From Peptococcaceae bacterium UBA2264 (lineage in GTDB: Bacteria > Bacillota > Desulfitobacteriia > Desulfitobacteriales > Desulfitobacteriaceae), in NCBI GenBank assembly GCA_002347475.1, contig DDXI01000178.1, positions 1 to 12,525 on the forward strand: 12,525 nucleotides of DNA, written 5' to 3'. The notes under the pieces are model-generated. The model did not search any database and was not told where the DNA came from. It was given only the letters and a program-made list of their open reading frames with translations. The translations under genes were made by a program, and so were the position numbers. This document shows positions 1 through 7,159 of the stretch, piece by piece (positions within the stretch are counted from its first letter, which is position 1; each line of letters opens with the position of its first letter).

Positions 1-2103
<2,103 letters not shown>

Positions 2104-2147
2104 CAAATTCCTCCTTCGTTTGTCCGCTGACAAGCCGGTTTTTGATA

Positions 2148-2196
2148 TAAAAAGAGTAAGGCCTGTCTGGACTTGATTGTCAGACAAAGGTCTTAC
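2148..2196 (-). terminator. Riboswitch-controlled intrinsic terminator before the ATPase gene
   Basis: On the minus strand an arm GTAAGACCTTTGTCTG (2196-2181) can pair with CAGACAGGCCTTAC (2169-2156), with a small bulge, and is followed by TCTTTTTAT. The 5' arm contains the CCTTTG that closes helix P1 of the upstream aptamer, so the two structures exclude each other. This is the layout of a transcription-attenuating riboswitch in which ligand binding frees the ATPase gene for transcription. About 45 nt separate it from the start codon. That stretch also holds a short hairpin (TTGTC/GACAA, 2120-2133) just before the GGAGG site. Confidence 0.8.
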
Positions 2197-2280
2197 CCCT
2201 GTTGCAGATTGCTGCCGGATGCCAAGGCATCGAACTGACGACAACAATAACCATTTCAAACGGTCGGTTACTCCCCTTTG
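2184..2280 (-). promoter_or_regulatory. yybP-ykoY-type (Mn2+) riboswitch aptamer
   Basis: The minus strand from 2280 begins CAAAGGGGAGTAACC and ends GTAAGACCTTTGTC. These match the two conserved ends of the yybP-ykoY class: AAAGGGGAGUAG-like at the 5' end and GACCUUUGYC-like at the 3' end. CAAAGG (5') pairs with CCTTTG (3') to form P1. Between them lie a hairpin-forming GATGCC/GGCATC and a CCGGCAGCAA segment, as expected for the P3 side of the two-legged fold. In characterised members Mn2+ bridges the two legs and turns on exporters, including a P-type ATPase in Lactococcus. Class assignment is by motif recognition, without a covariance-model score. Confidence 0.87.
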
Positions 2281-2302
2281 TTATGCCTGTTAATTTAGAA
2301 AC

Positions 2303-2331
2303 AGTTTACTAATACTTGGGCTCCTTGTCAA
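2303..2331 (-). promoter_or_regulatory. Sigma-A-type promoter of the riboswitch/ATPase transcript
   Basis: On the minus strand TTGACA (2331-2326) is followed after 17 nt by TAAACT (2308-2303). This is a full -35 match with a weaker -10 (four of six consensus bases). Transcription would start near 2297, leaving about 15-20 nt before the aptamer. Confidence 0.65.
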
Positions 2332-2696
2332 TAACCAAAAGAAAAATTAGTCAATTCATCAGGCGCGGGAGGCGAGACTTATCGAAAAAGAAAACCCCCT
2401 TTATCTTTTGGCGAAATCTGGATAAAAAAATTTTGCATAACGCTTTTATCGGATTATAATTTAAGAAGCAGATTTTCTTATGATGACCGCAAGCCGTGCT
2501 GTCGAGTAAAATTTATTAGTAATATTTGTTTCATTTATCTCCATAGAAGAAGACATCCTGTCAGATATTCTGTTTTTTATTATATGAATATGAGGAAAAG
2601 CTTATGCCTGATTATTATGTGCTTTTGTACCCGGAAAAAAACAGCAAAAAGAAGATGAGCGGTTGACTAAATCCCCGGCAGGAAGGAAGTCGTTGT
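2332..2696. other. Divergent intergenic region upstream of sanA
   Basis: This 365-base AT-rich stretch separates the two divergent promoters and the sanA start. I see no conserved gene in it. A plus-strand promoter lies at 2433-2460 (separate entry) and would give sanA an untranslated leader of about 230 nt. Within that leader a 20-codon reading frame starts at ATG 2604 after AGGAAA and stops at 2666. It encodes a lysine-rich peptide beginning MPDYYVLLYP, and I cannot say whether it is translated. No known riboswitch class was recognised in the leader. Confidence 0.4.
2433..2460 (+). promoter_or_regulatory. Probable promoter for sanA
   Basis: TTGCAT (2433-2438) and a perfect TATAAT (2455-2460) are separated by 16 nt. 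No other equally good pair lies between here and the sanA start. The AAATTTTGCATA block around the -35 recurs at 4137-4149, upstream of the toxin-antitoxin operon. Confidence 0.5.
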
Positions 2697-3383
2697 GTGC
2701 GCAAGACTGGGCCGATTGGAAAACATCTGAAATTTCTCCTGAAGTTATTTTTATCTTTGGCGGCAATAGCACTTGCGGCTGTTCTGCTGGTCAACTCCTA
2801 TGTGGTCTGGAGCGGAGGGAAATATATTCTGGCTGCTGAGGATTTGCCGGTTGCTGACGCTATCTTGGTCCTGGGGGCTTATGTTCATCCGGATGGGCAG
2901 ACCTCCTCCATGCTGACCGATCGTTTAACTGTGGGCTATGAACTATATGAGCAAGGCAAAGCCCCCAAAATATTGGTGAGCGGGGATCACGGGCAGAAAG
3001 ATTACGATGAAGTCAATGTCATGAAAAACTTCCTGAAAAAGAAAGGGGTTCCCGCTGAGGATATCTTCATGGATCATGCCGGGTTCAGCACTTACGAGAG
3101 TGTCTATCGGGCCAGGGATATTTTTCAGGTTAAAAAGGTGATCATAGTCACCCAGGACTATCACCTCAAACGGGCGGTTTTTACAGCCCGGGCTCTGAGT
3201 CTGGAAGCCTACGGGATGCCCTCGGACCACCATGACTATGGCCAGGCTATGACAATCTATAAACTCAGGGAAATTGCTGCCCGGAACAAGGATTTTCTCT
3301 GGGCCGGGATTCTTAAGCCTGAGCCGACCTTTTTGGGGGATGTAATTCCCATCACCGGTGACGGCGGGGCCACTGATGATTAA
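2697..3383 (+). CDS. sanA: SanA/YdcF-type DUF218 membrane-anchored protein
   Basis: This 228-residue protein belongs to the SanA branch of the DUF218 family. SanA in enterobacteria affects envelope permeability to vancomycin; the biochemical activity is not settled. The start is GTG 2697, about eight bases after GGAAGGAAG. A basic N-terminus is followed by one hydrophobic segment (about residues 12-35), so the protein is probably anchored in the membrane with the DUF218 domain outside. Family features are a VADAILVLGA strand, a TDRL helix, ILVSGDHG, the DEVNVMKNFL segment, the STYESVYRARDIF helix, IVTQDYHLKRA, and a SanA-typical C-terminal KPEPTFLGD. It appears monocistronic, ending 17 bases before the next promoter. 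Length is close to the E. coli protein (about 239). In a Gram-positive-type cell the role is more likely general envelope maintenance. Confidence 0.85.
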   Translation: MRKTGPIGKHLKFLLKLFLSLAAIALAAVLLVNSYVVWSGGKYILAAEDLPVADAILVLGAYVHPDGQTSSMLTDRLTVGYELYEQGKAPKILVSGDHGQKDYDEVNVMKNFLKKKGVPAEDIFMDHAGFSTYESVYRARDIFQVKKVIIVTQDYHLKRAVFTARALSLEAYGMPSDHHDYGQAMTIYKLREIAARNKDFLWAGILKPEPTFLGDVIPITGDGGATDD

Positions 3384-3400
3384 AAAACGAAAAATAATTA

Positions 3401-3428
3401 TTGACATATGTCGATAAAGGTGTATAAT
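3401..3428 (+). promoter_or_regulatory. Strong sigma-A promoter of the DUF5320 gene
   Basis: A perfect TTGACA (3401-3406) and a perfect TATAAT (3423-3428) are separated by 16 nt. This is the best promoter in the window. The -35 is embedded in the first GACATATGTC palindrome, so a protein bound there would block RNA polymerase. Confidence 0.85.
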
Positions 3429-3451
3429 GATAATATAAGTGACATATGTCA
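3402..3451. repeat. Paired palindromic operators GACATATGTC
   Basis: The 10-bp perfect palindrome GACATATGTC occurs twice, at 3403-3412 and 3441-3450, with centres 38 bp apart. The second extends to a 12-bp perfect palindrome, TGACATATGTCA; the first differs only in its last base. One copy overlaps the -35 and the other falls just after the expected transcription start, so the promoter is bracketed. This layout fits a dimeric repressor binding cooperatively. The DUF134 helix-turn-helix protein encoded just downstream, now truncated, or a full paralogue elsewhere, is the natural candidate binder. That link is inference. Confidence 0.75.
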
Positions 3452-3474
3452 TAAACAACACGGAGGTGAATCAT

Positions 3475-3741
3475 ATGCCAGGAAGAGATAGAACTGGACC
3501 AATGGGACGTGGCGCAATGACCGGAAGAGGTTTTGGAGCATGTGCCGGAACCGGAGCCCTTCTAGCCGGAATGGGCCTGGGCTTGGGTTTAGGCTACCGG
3601 CGCGGTTTGGGCCGGGGTTTGGGGAGAAATTTTGATGCGAATCAAACCTCTGCCAAAACTCCAAAAGAATTGCTCCAGGAGCAAAAGGAACTTCTGCAAA
3701 AGCGTCTGGAGTCCATTGATCAGCAAATGGAGAATATGTAA
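3475..3741 (+). CDS. DUF5320 family small glycine-rich protein
   Basis: This 88-residue protein starts with MPGRDRTGPMGRGAMTGRGF, the hallmark N-terminus of DUF5320. A Gly/Leu/Arg-rich middle (GLGLGLGYRRGLGRGLGR) and a C-terminal charged helix follow, with heptad-like Leu/Glu/Gln spacing from about residue 60 that could form a coiled coil. Function is unknown. Such genes often sit beside DUF134 regulators and dinitrogenase iron-molybdenum cofactor-type proteins in anaerobes, as here. ATG 3475 is chosen because GGAGGT lies eight bases before it and the family motif begins there. An in-frame GTG at 3439 lies inside the operator and is rejected. Expression should be high when the palindromes are unoccupied. 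Confidence 0.85.
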   Translation: MPGRDRTGPMGRGAMTGRGFGACAGTGALLAGMGLGLGLGYRRGLGRGLGRNFDANQTSAKTPKELLQEQKELLQKRLESIDQQMENM

Positions 3742-3751
3742 CACTCAAGAG

Positions 3752-3779
3752 AAGTAACCGGAGGAAACTCTGGTTATTT
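3752..3779 (+). terminator. GAAA-loop hairpin after the DUF5320 gene
   Basis: AAGTAACCGGAG (3752-3763) pairs with CTCTGGTTATTT (3768-3779) over 12 positions, using two G-U pairs, around a GAAA tetraloop. It starts ten bases after the DUF5320 stop. The only T-rich stretch is within the 3' arm, so it may act as a weak terminator or an mRNA 3'-stabilising hairpin rather than a strong terminator. Confidence 0.5.
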
Positions 3780-4045
3780 CTGCTGTCAACACTATCAGAC
3801 TGATTGATCTGGATGGGTTTACTCAGGAGGAGTGTACCGGCCAGATGAATATTGCCCGCACAACTGTGCAGAGAATTTATATTGAAGCCTGCAGAAAACT
3901 GGCCGAATCACTGGTCAACGGCAAGGTCTTGCACATTGAGGGCGGTGAATATCAGCTATGCGACGGTTCCGGAAAAGCCTGTGGCCGCGGCAGCTGTCGC
4001 CGGCACCGCTGTGGCCAGGGTTTCATGTATGACGAACAAAGCTGA
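3758..4045 (+). pseudogene. 5'-truncated DUF134 (UPF0251) helix-turn-helix regulator
   Basis: A frame open from just after TAA 3755-3757 to TGA 4043-4045 encodes the C-terminal part of a UPF0251/DUF134 protein. Recognisable segments are NTIRLIDLDGFTQEEC, the HTH NIARTTVQRIYIEACRKLAE, the family signature LVNGKVLHIEGG, and a cysteine-rich tail CGRGSCRRHRCGQ. Intact members carry about 35-40 more N-terminal residues with a basic, Cys/Pro-rich start. There is no room for them here, because the DUF5320 stop and its hairpin lie immediately upstream. No ATG, GTG or TTG precedes the HTH in frame; the first ATG (3845) lies within the HTH. The gene therefore looks decapitated by a deletion that joined it to the DUF5320 3' flank. 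Translation from CTG 3770 or ATT 3776 after GGAGG 3760-3764 is a remote alternative. The intact protein would be a DNA-binding regulator, probably of the DUF5320 promoter. Confidence 0.72.
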
Positions 4046-4158
4046 TCAGGTAAAATACTGACTGTCGGCAGGAGGCGGTCAGTTCAAAGAGCATTTGCCT
4101 TTTAAAAAGGGAAAGTTAATGGTTTGATGGTTCACTAAAATTTTGCATAGACGCCTTA

Positions 4159-4191
4159 ATATAGTCGCAATATGATATAATATGACTATAT
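4159..4191 (+). promoter_or_regulatory. Promoter and inverted-repeat operator of the toxin-antitoxin operon
   Basis: An extended -10, TGATATAAT (4173-4181), sits between the arms of an inverted repeat, ATATAGTC (4159-4166) and GACTATAT (4184-4191). No good -35 is present, consistent with an extended -10 promoter. An inverted repeat straddling the -10 is the usual place for autorepression by an antitoxin or toxin-antitoxin complex. The ribosome binding site AGAGGTGAT follows before ATG 4215. Confidence 0.6.
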
Positions 4192-4214
4192 AATGTATCG
4201 AAAGAGGTGATATT

Positions 4215-4493
4215 ATGGAACCGGTAATCAGACCATCCGCTGATTTGAGAAATCATTATAATGAAATTTCCAAGCAATGCAAGGAATCAAGACAGGCAGT
4301 AATTATTACTGTGAATGGAAGAGGTGATACTGCTGTTCTTGGCTTGCAGGACTACTATCAAATGAAATCCGAACTGGAACTGCTCAGAATACTTTCGGAA
4401 GCAGAGGATGATGTGAAAAATGGACGAATAGCACCGATGCAGGATTCCTTTGATGATCTTCGTGCGTCTTTACTTGAAAGGGAGAACGGATGA
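4215..4493 (+). CDS. Type II antitoxin, Phd/YefM family
   Basis: This 92-residue protein has the Phd/YefM layout. An N-terminal DNA-binding fold runs over about residues 1-58 (IRPSADLRNHYNEISKQC, then AVIITVNGRGDTAVLGLQDY). It is followed by a charged, probably disordered C-terminus (about 65-92) that would wrap the toxin. It should neutralise the RelE/ParE-type toxin encoded next and repress the operon through the inverted repeat around the -10. Its stop overlaps the toxin start by four bases (ATGA, 4490-4493), giving translational coupling. Base composition is AT-richer than the flanking chromosomal genes, in keeping with horizontal acquisition. Confidence 0.88.
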   Translation: MEPVIRPSADLRNHYNEISKQCKESRQAVIITVNGRGDTAVLGLQDYYQMKSELELLRILSEAEDDVKNGRIAPMQDSFDDLRASLLERENG

Positions 4494-4801
4494 AGTATAA
4501 AATCTTACGAACGGATAAAGCAGAAGAACAGCTCCGTGAGATCATCTTCTATATTGCAGGCGATTCCGGTGATGTTGATATTGCCATCGGGTATTTAGAT
4601 AAGATTGAAACTGCAATCAATCGTCTGCAGGAATTTCCGATGTCGGGCAGTATTCCAAAGTATTCGATTTTGAAAAAGCAAGGATATAGAGTAATCATTG
4701 TTGAAAGACATCTTGTCTTTTATAAGATCAATGAGGCGCATAAGTTGGTTATAATATATGCTATTGTGGATGGAAGGCGTGAATATCTGAATTTAATTTA
4801 G
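4490..4801 (+). CDS. Type II toxin, RelE/ParE family
   Basis: This 103-residue basic protein has the RelE/ParE fold order. It begins with a strand (YKILRTDKAEEQL), then a helical hairpin (REIIFYIA, then YLDKIETAINRLQEFPMSG), and ends with strands (GYRVIIVERHLVFYKI, then KLVIIYAIVDGRREY). The terminal motif VIIYAIVDGRREY is typical of the family. RelE members cleave mRNA on the ribosome and ParE members poison gyrase. The sequence alone does not decide between these. The length is normal and no disruption is visible, so the toxin should be active. It is co-translated with the antitoxin. Confidence 0.87.
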   Translation: MKYKILRTDKAEEQLREIIFYIAGDSGDVDIAIGYLDKIETAINRLQEFPMSGSIPKYSILKKQGYRVIIVERHLVFYKINEAHKLVIIYAIVDGRREYLNLI

Positions 4802-4911
4802 TAGTTCCGCCAAGACCCCACCTTGCTTTCGCGACATCATTTTTGTCTGCGCAAGGCATGTCGAGACGGTCTGTCTGCTTTACAAGGTAAAATAAATATT
4901 GAATAGGAAAT
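4802..4911. other. Nested inverted repeats downstream of the toxin gene
   Basis: Two nested inverted repeats follow the toxin stop: outer ACCTTG/CAAGGT (4820-4825 and 4883-4888) and inner CGACAT/ATGTCG (4832-4837 and 4858-4863). The stretch is GC-richer than the toxin-antitoxin genes and encodes nothing I recognise. It may be a cassette boundary or remnant of older flanking DNA. It does not contain the core sites of an integron attC. Confidence 0.3.
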
Positions 4912-4953
4912 AAGAAAACCGCACTCGTTTTAATAAATGGGTGCGTTTTTCTT
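4912..4953. terminator. Bidirectional hairpin terminator after the toxin-antitoxin operon
   Basis: AAGAAAACCGCACTC (4912-4926) and GGGTGCGTTTTTCTT (4939-4953) are near-perfect inverted repeats around an AT-rich loop. The A-run on one side and the T-run on the other make it work as an intrinsic terminator in either direction. It isolates the toxin-antitoxin operon from the ATPase gene. Confidence 0.75.
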
Positions 4954-5028
4954 ATATAATAGATTTCGATAAAAAGAAAACAAATTAAAAAACAGCATTA
5001 AGATTTCGGTGCAAATAGCATTTCCTGA

Positions 5029-5037
5029 TGATATACT
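5029..5037 (+). promoter_or_regulatory. Extended -10 promoter of the AAA_14/DUF4143 gene
   Basis: TGATATACT (5029-5037) is an extended -10 about 25 bases before the start codon, so the leader would be short. The -35 region (around 5009-5014, GTGCAA) is poor. Confidence 0.45.
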
Positions 5038-5061
5038 ATTATTGAAAGGAAATGAGGAGTA

Positions 5062-6261
5062 ATGATTAAACGAGAGATATATATGTCAAAGATACGTCCA
5101 TTTATGAATCAGGATGTTGTTAAAGTACTGACAGGTATAAGACGTTCCGGAAAATCTGTAATGCTTGAACTCATACAAGAAGAATTACTCTTGCAGGGAG
5201 TATCGGACAGGCAGATTTTAACTATCAATCTTGAAAGTAAAAAAAATGCTTATGTTTCTTCAGTAGATGGTATTTATGCATATATCAATAAATTTGCCTC
5301 CACAGTCGCTAATAAAATATATCTGTTCTTTGATGAAATACAGGAACTTGATGGTTGGGAAACCATGATTAATTCTTGCATGATAGATTTTGATGCGGAT
5401 ATCTATATCACTGGCTCAAATGCGAAGTTATTATCAGGCGAGCTTGCAACATACCTTGGAGGACGGTATATTGAGATAAAAATCTATCCATTTTCATATA
5501 AAGAAATATTGGATATTAGGCCTGACATAAATAAAGCTGAAGCATTTCAAATATACCTTACCAGGGGGGGGATGCCCTTCCTGTATCAGTTTCCGATTGA
5601 TGAAAAAAGTGCAATGCAGTATCTGAGTGATATTTATGATTCAATCATATTAAAAGATATAGCAACAAGAAATAAAATACGTGATATAGAACTTCTCAGG
5701 AGGGTTATTCTATTCTTTATAGCTAATATCGGAAATACATTTTCTGCGACTAATATTTCAAAATACCTGAAAAGTGAGCTGCGGGGCGTTTCCACTGAAA
5801 CAATCTACAATTACATTGATTATTGTAAAACAGCTTGTTTTCTTCATTTGGTTCCACGCGAAGACATAATCGGAAAAAAACTTTTACAATTTCAGGAGAA
5901 AATATATATTGCGGATCATGGAATTCGCGAGGCTATTTACGGAAATAACACACGTGACATAAATCAGACACTTGAAAATATTGTCTATATGGAATTACTT
6001 CGCAGGGGATACCAGGTCAGAGTTGGAAAGAATAATAACAAGGAAATTGATTTTGTATCAGTGCTTGGTAAGGAAAGAATATATGTTCAGGTGACATATA
6101 TTCTTGCTGCAGAAGATACTGTTGAAAGAGAATTCACAGTTCTTGAAGCCATTCCTGATAATTATCCCAAATATGTTGTTTCAATGGATGAGATCGATCG
6201 AGGAAGAAATGGGATCAAAAATGTTAATATTCGCGATTTTCTATTAATGGATCATTTTTAA
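5062..6261 (+). CDS. AAA_14/DUF4143 ATP-binding protein
   Basis: This 399-residue protein has the full two-domain layout of the AAA_14/DUF4143 family. These proteins are common in mobile or accessory DNA of anaerobes and have no firmly established function. The N-terminal ATPase carries Walker A GIRRSGKS (residues 25-32), Walker B IYLFFDEIQ (86-94, with D91-E92), a sensor-like TGSNAKLLS (117-125) and a candidate arginine finger in GGRYIEI (R135). The RGGMPFLY segment near 168-175 is typical. The C-terminal DUF4143 part resembles a PD-(D/E)xK fold, but the residues seen are EID (328-330) and QVTY (343-346), so the usual acidic and lysine catalytic positions are replaced. Start ATG 5062 follows GAGGAG. 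The gene has its own promoter and a terminator before it. It is clearly AT-richer than the genes from 6562 onward and looks acquired. Confidence 0.9.
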   Translation: MIKREIYMSKIRPFMNQDVVKVLTGIRRSGKSVMLELIQEELLLQGVSDRQILTINLESKKNAYVSSVDGIYAYINKFASTVANKIYLFFDEIQELDGWETMINSCMIDFDADIYITGSNAKLLSGELATYLGGRYIEIKIYPFSYKEILDIRPDINKAEAFQIYLTRGGMPFLYQFPIDEKSAMQYLSDIYDSIILKDIATRNKIRDIELLRRVILFFIANIGNTFSATNISKYLKSELRGVSTETIYNYIDYCKTACFLHLVPREDIIGKKLLQFQEKIYIADHGIREAIYGNNTRDINQTLENIVYMELLRRGYQVRVGKNNNKEIDFVSVLGKERIYVQVTYILAAEDTVEREFTVLEAIPDNYPKYVVSMDEIDRGRNGIKNVNIRDFLLMDHF

Positions 6262-6457
6262 ATATGGATATTTAAAATTCATCTTTACGCAAGGCAATCC
6301 CCGGAGCCAGGCTGATCATACATCCGGTTGCCGGGCACGTCTTGTATTGGGAGATACCGCAGCTGATAGCCTCAGACATAACAGCCTTCATAAGGGAAAC
6401 AGTTCTGCCAAAATAAAATTAAAAATTATTGGCAGTAAAGAATAGCTGTAAAACAGA
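6262..6457. other. Intergenic region after the ATPase gene, with a possible gene remnant
   Basis: No confident gene lies here. On the minus strand a 40-codon frame runs from ATG 6391-6389 to TAA 6274-6272. Its product contains CGISQYKTCPATGCM, and the open frame extends slightly upstream of the ATG. The base composition is higher in GC than in the flanking ATPase gene, as if it were the tail of an older chromosomal gene interrupted where the accessory segment ends. I do not recognise the family, and no clear ribosome binding site precedes the ATG. Confidence 0.25.
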
Positions 6458-6486
6458 TTGACAGAATCTCAGGGCAATGATATACG
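6458..6486 (+). promoter_or_regulatory. Promoter of the isochorismatase-family gene
   Basis: TTGACA (6458-6463) and TATACG (6481-6486) are separated by 17 nt. Transcription would start near 6493, leaving a leader of about 70 nt. The hydrolase and the Fpg/Nei-like gene probably share this transcript. Confidence 0.65.
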
Positions 6487-6561
6487 TTAATCAGGAAACA
6501 TGTGCCAAAAAGTCTGCAGGTCGAAAAGCAACAGCCCACAGGATAATGAGGAGGGAAAACT

Positions 6562-7116
6562 ATGGATAAGTTTACCTTGCACTCAGAAGAAGCGGCCCTG
6601 CTGATTATCGATATCCAGGAAAAGATGATGCCGGTTATGGATCATGGCGAGCAGGTGGTGGCCAAAACTATCAGCCTGATCAAGATTGCCGAAAAGCTGG
6701 AAATGCCCATTATTCTGATTGAGATGTACCCCAAGGGCCTGGGCAAGACAGTGCCGGCTGTCATGGAGCATCTTCAGCAAATGCCGCGTTTCGAAAAAAT
6801 CTACTTCTCCGCTTGTTGTGAACCGCCTTTAACGGAATATCTGCAAAAACTGGGCCGCCGCAAGCTCATCGTTACCGGTATGGAGACCCATGTCTGTGTC
6901 CTGCAGACGGTGCGCAGCTTATTGGAACTGGGCTATCAGGTCTTTTTGGTCGGGGATGCCGTGTCTTCGCGCACCAAGCACAATTACCGCAATGCCTTGG
7001 CCCTGATGCATGATATGGGAGCGGTGATCACCAATGCGGAGACGGTCTTTTTTGATTTGATGAAAAAAGCCGGGACCCCGGTCTTCAAGGAACTGTCCGC
7101 CAAATATATCAAATAA
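6562..7116 (+). CDS. Isochorismatase-family cysteine hydrolase
   Basis: This is a 184-residue cytosolic hydrolase of the isochorismatase/nicotinamidase superfamily, closest in feel to the YcaC-like 'hydrolase' group. The catalytic triad of the family is visible: D17 in LLIIDIQ, K79 in RFEKIYFSACC and C112 in VTGMETHVCV, where the residues before the cysteine form the usual oxyanion-hole turn. The C-terminal GDAVSSRTKHNYRNAL and MGAVITNAE segments are also typical. The substrate cannot be read from the sequence; amides or related C-N compounds are usual. Start ATG 6562 follows GAGGAGGG. The next gene begins 43 bases after the stop, so co-transcription is likely. No siderophore or NAD-salvage genes lie nearby. 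Confidence 0.9.
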   Translation: MDKFTLHSEEAALLIIDIQEKMMPVMDHGEQVVAKTISLIKIAEKLEMPIILIEMYPKGLGKTVPAVMEHLQQMPRFEKIYFSACCEPPLTEYLQKLGRRKLIVTGMETHVCVLQTVRSLLELGYQVFLVGDAVSSRTKHNYRNALALMHDMGAVITNAETVFFDLMKKAGTPVFKELSAKYIK

Positions 7117-7159
7117 GCGGATGGCACCCTGGCCAATAGCAGCAAAAGGAGGGATCTCA

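Noticed and set aside
3439..3474. Upstream GTG start for the DUF5320 protein, adding 12 residues.
   Set aside because: It lies inside the operator palindrome at about the transcription start, whereas ATG 3475 has a good GGAGGT site and begins the family's conserved N-terminus.
2943..3748. Minus-strand frames opposite sanA and the DUF5320 gene.
   Set aside because: They overlap well-supported plus-strand genes and carry no recognisable motif.
3845..4045. A free-standing 66-residue gene from ATG 3845.
   Set aside because: The ATG falls inside the helix-turn-helix of a DUF134 homologue whose frame continues upstream, and no ribosome binding site precedes it, so a truncated gene is the better reading.
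4802..4911. Integron attC site after the toxin gene.
   Set aside because: The nested inverted repeats lack the conserved core-site sequences and typical arm spacing, and no integrase is present.
7121..7159. Upstream ATG for the Fpg/Nei-like protein, which would extend the N-terminus by 13 residues.
   Set aside because: AAAGGAGGG lies directly before ATG 7160, and the family motif begins there; the extension has no conserved look and would not restore a Pro2.
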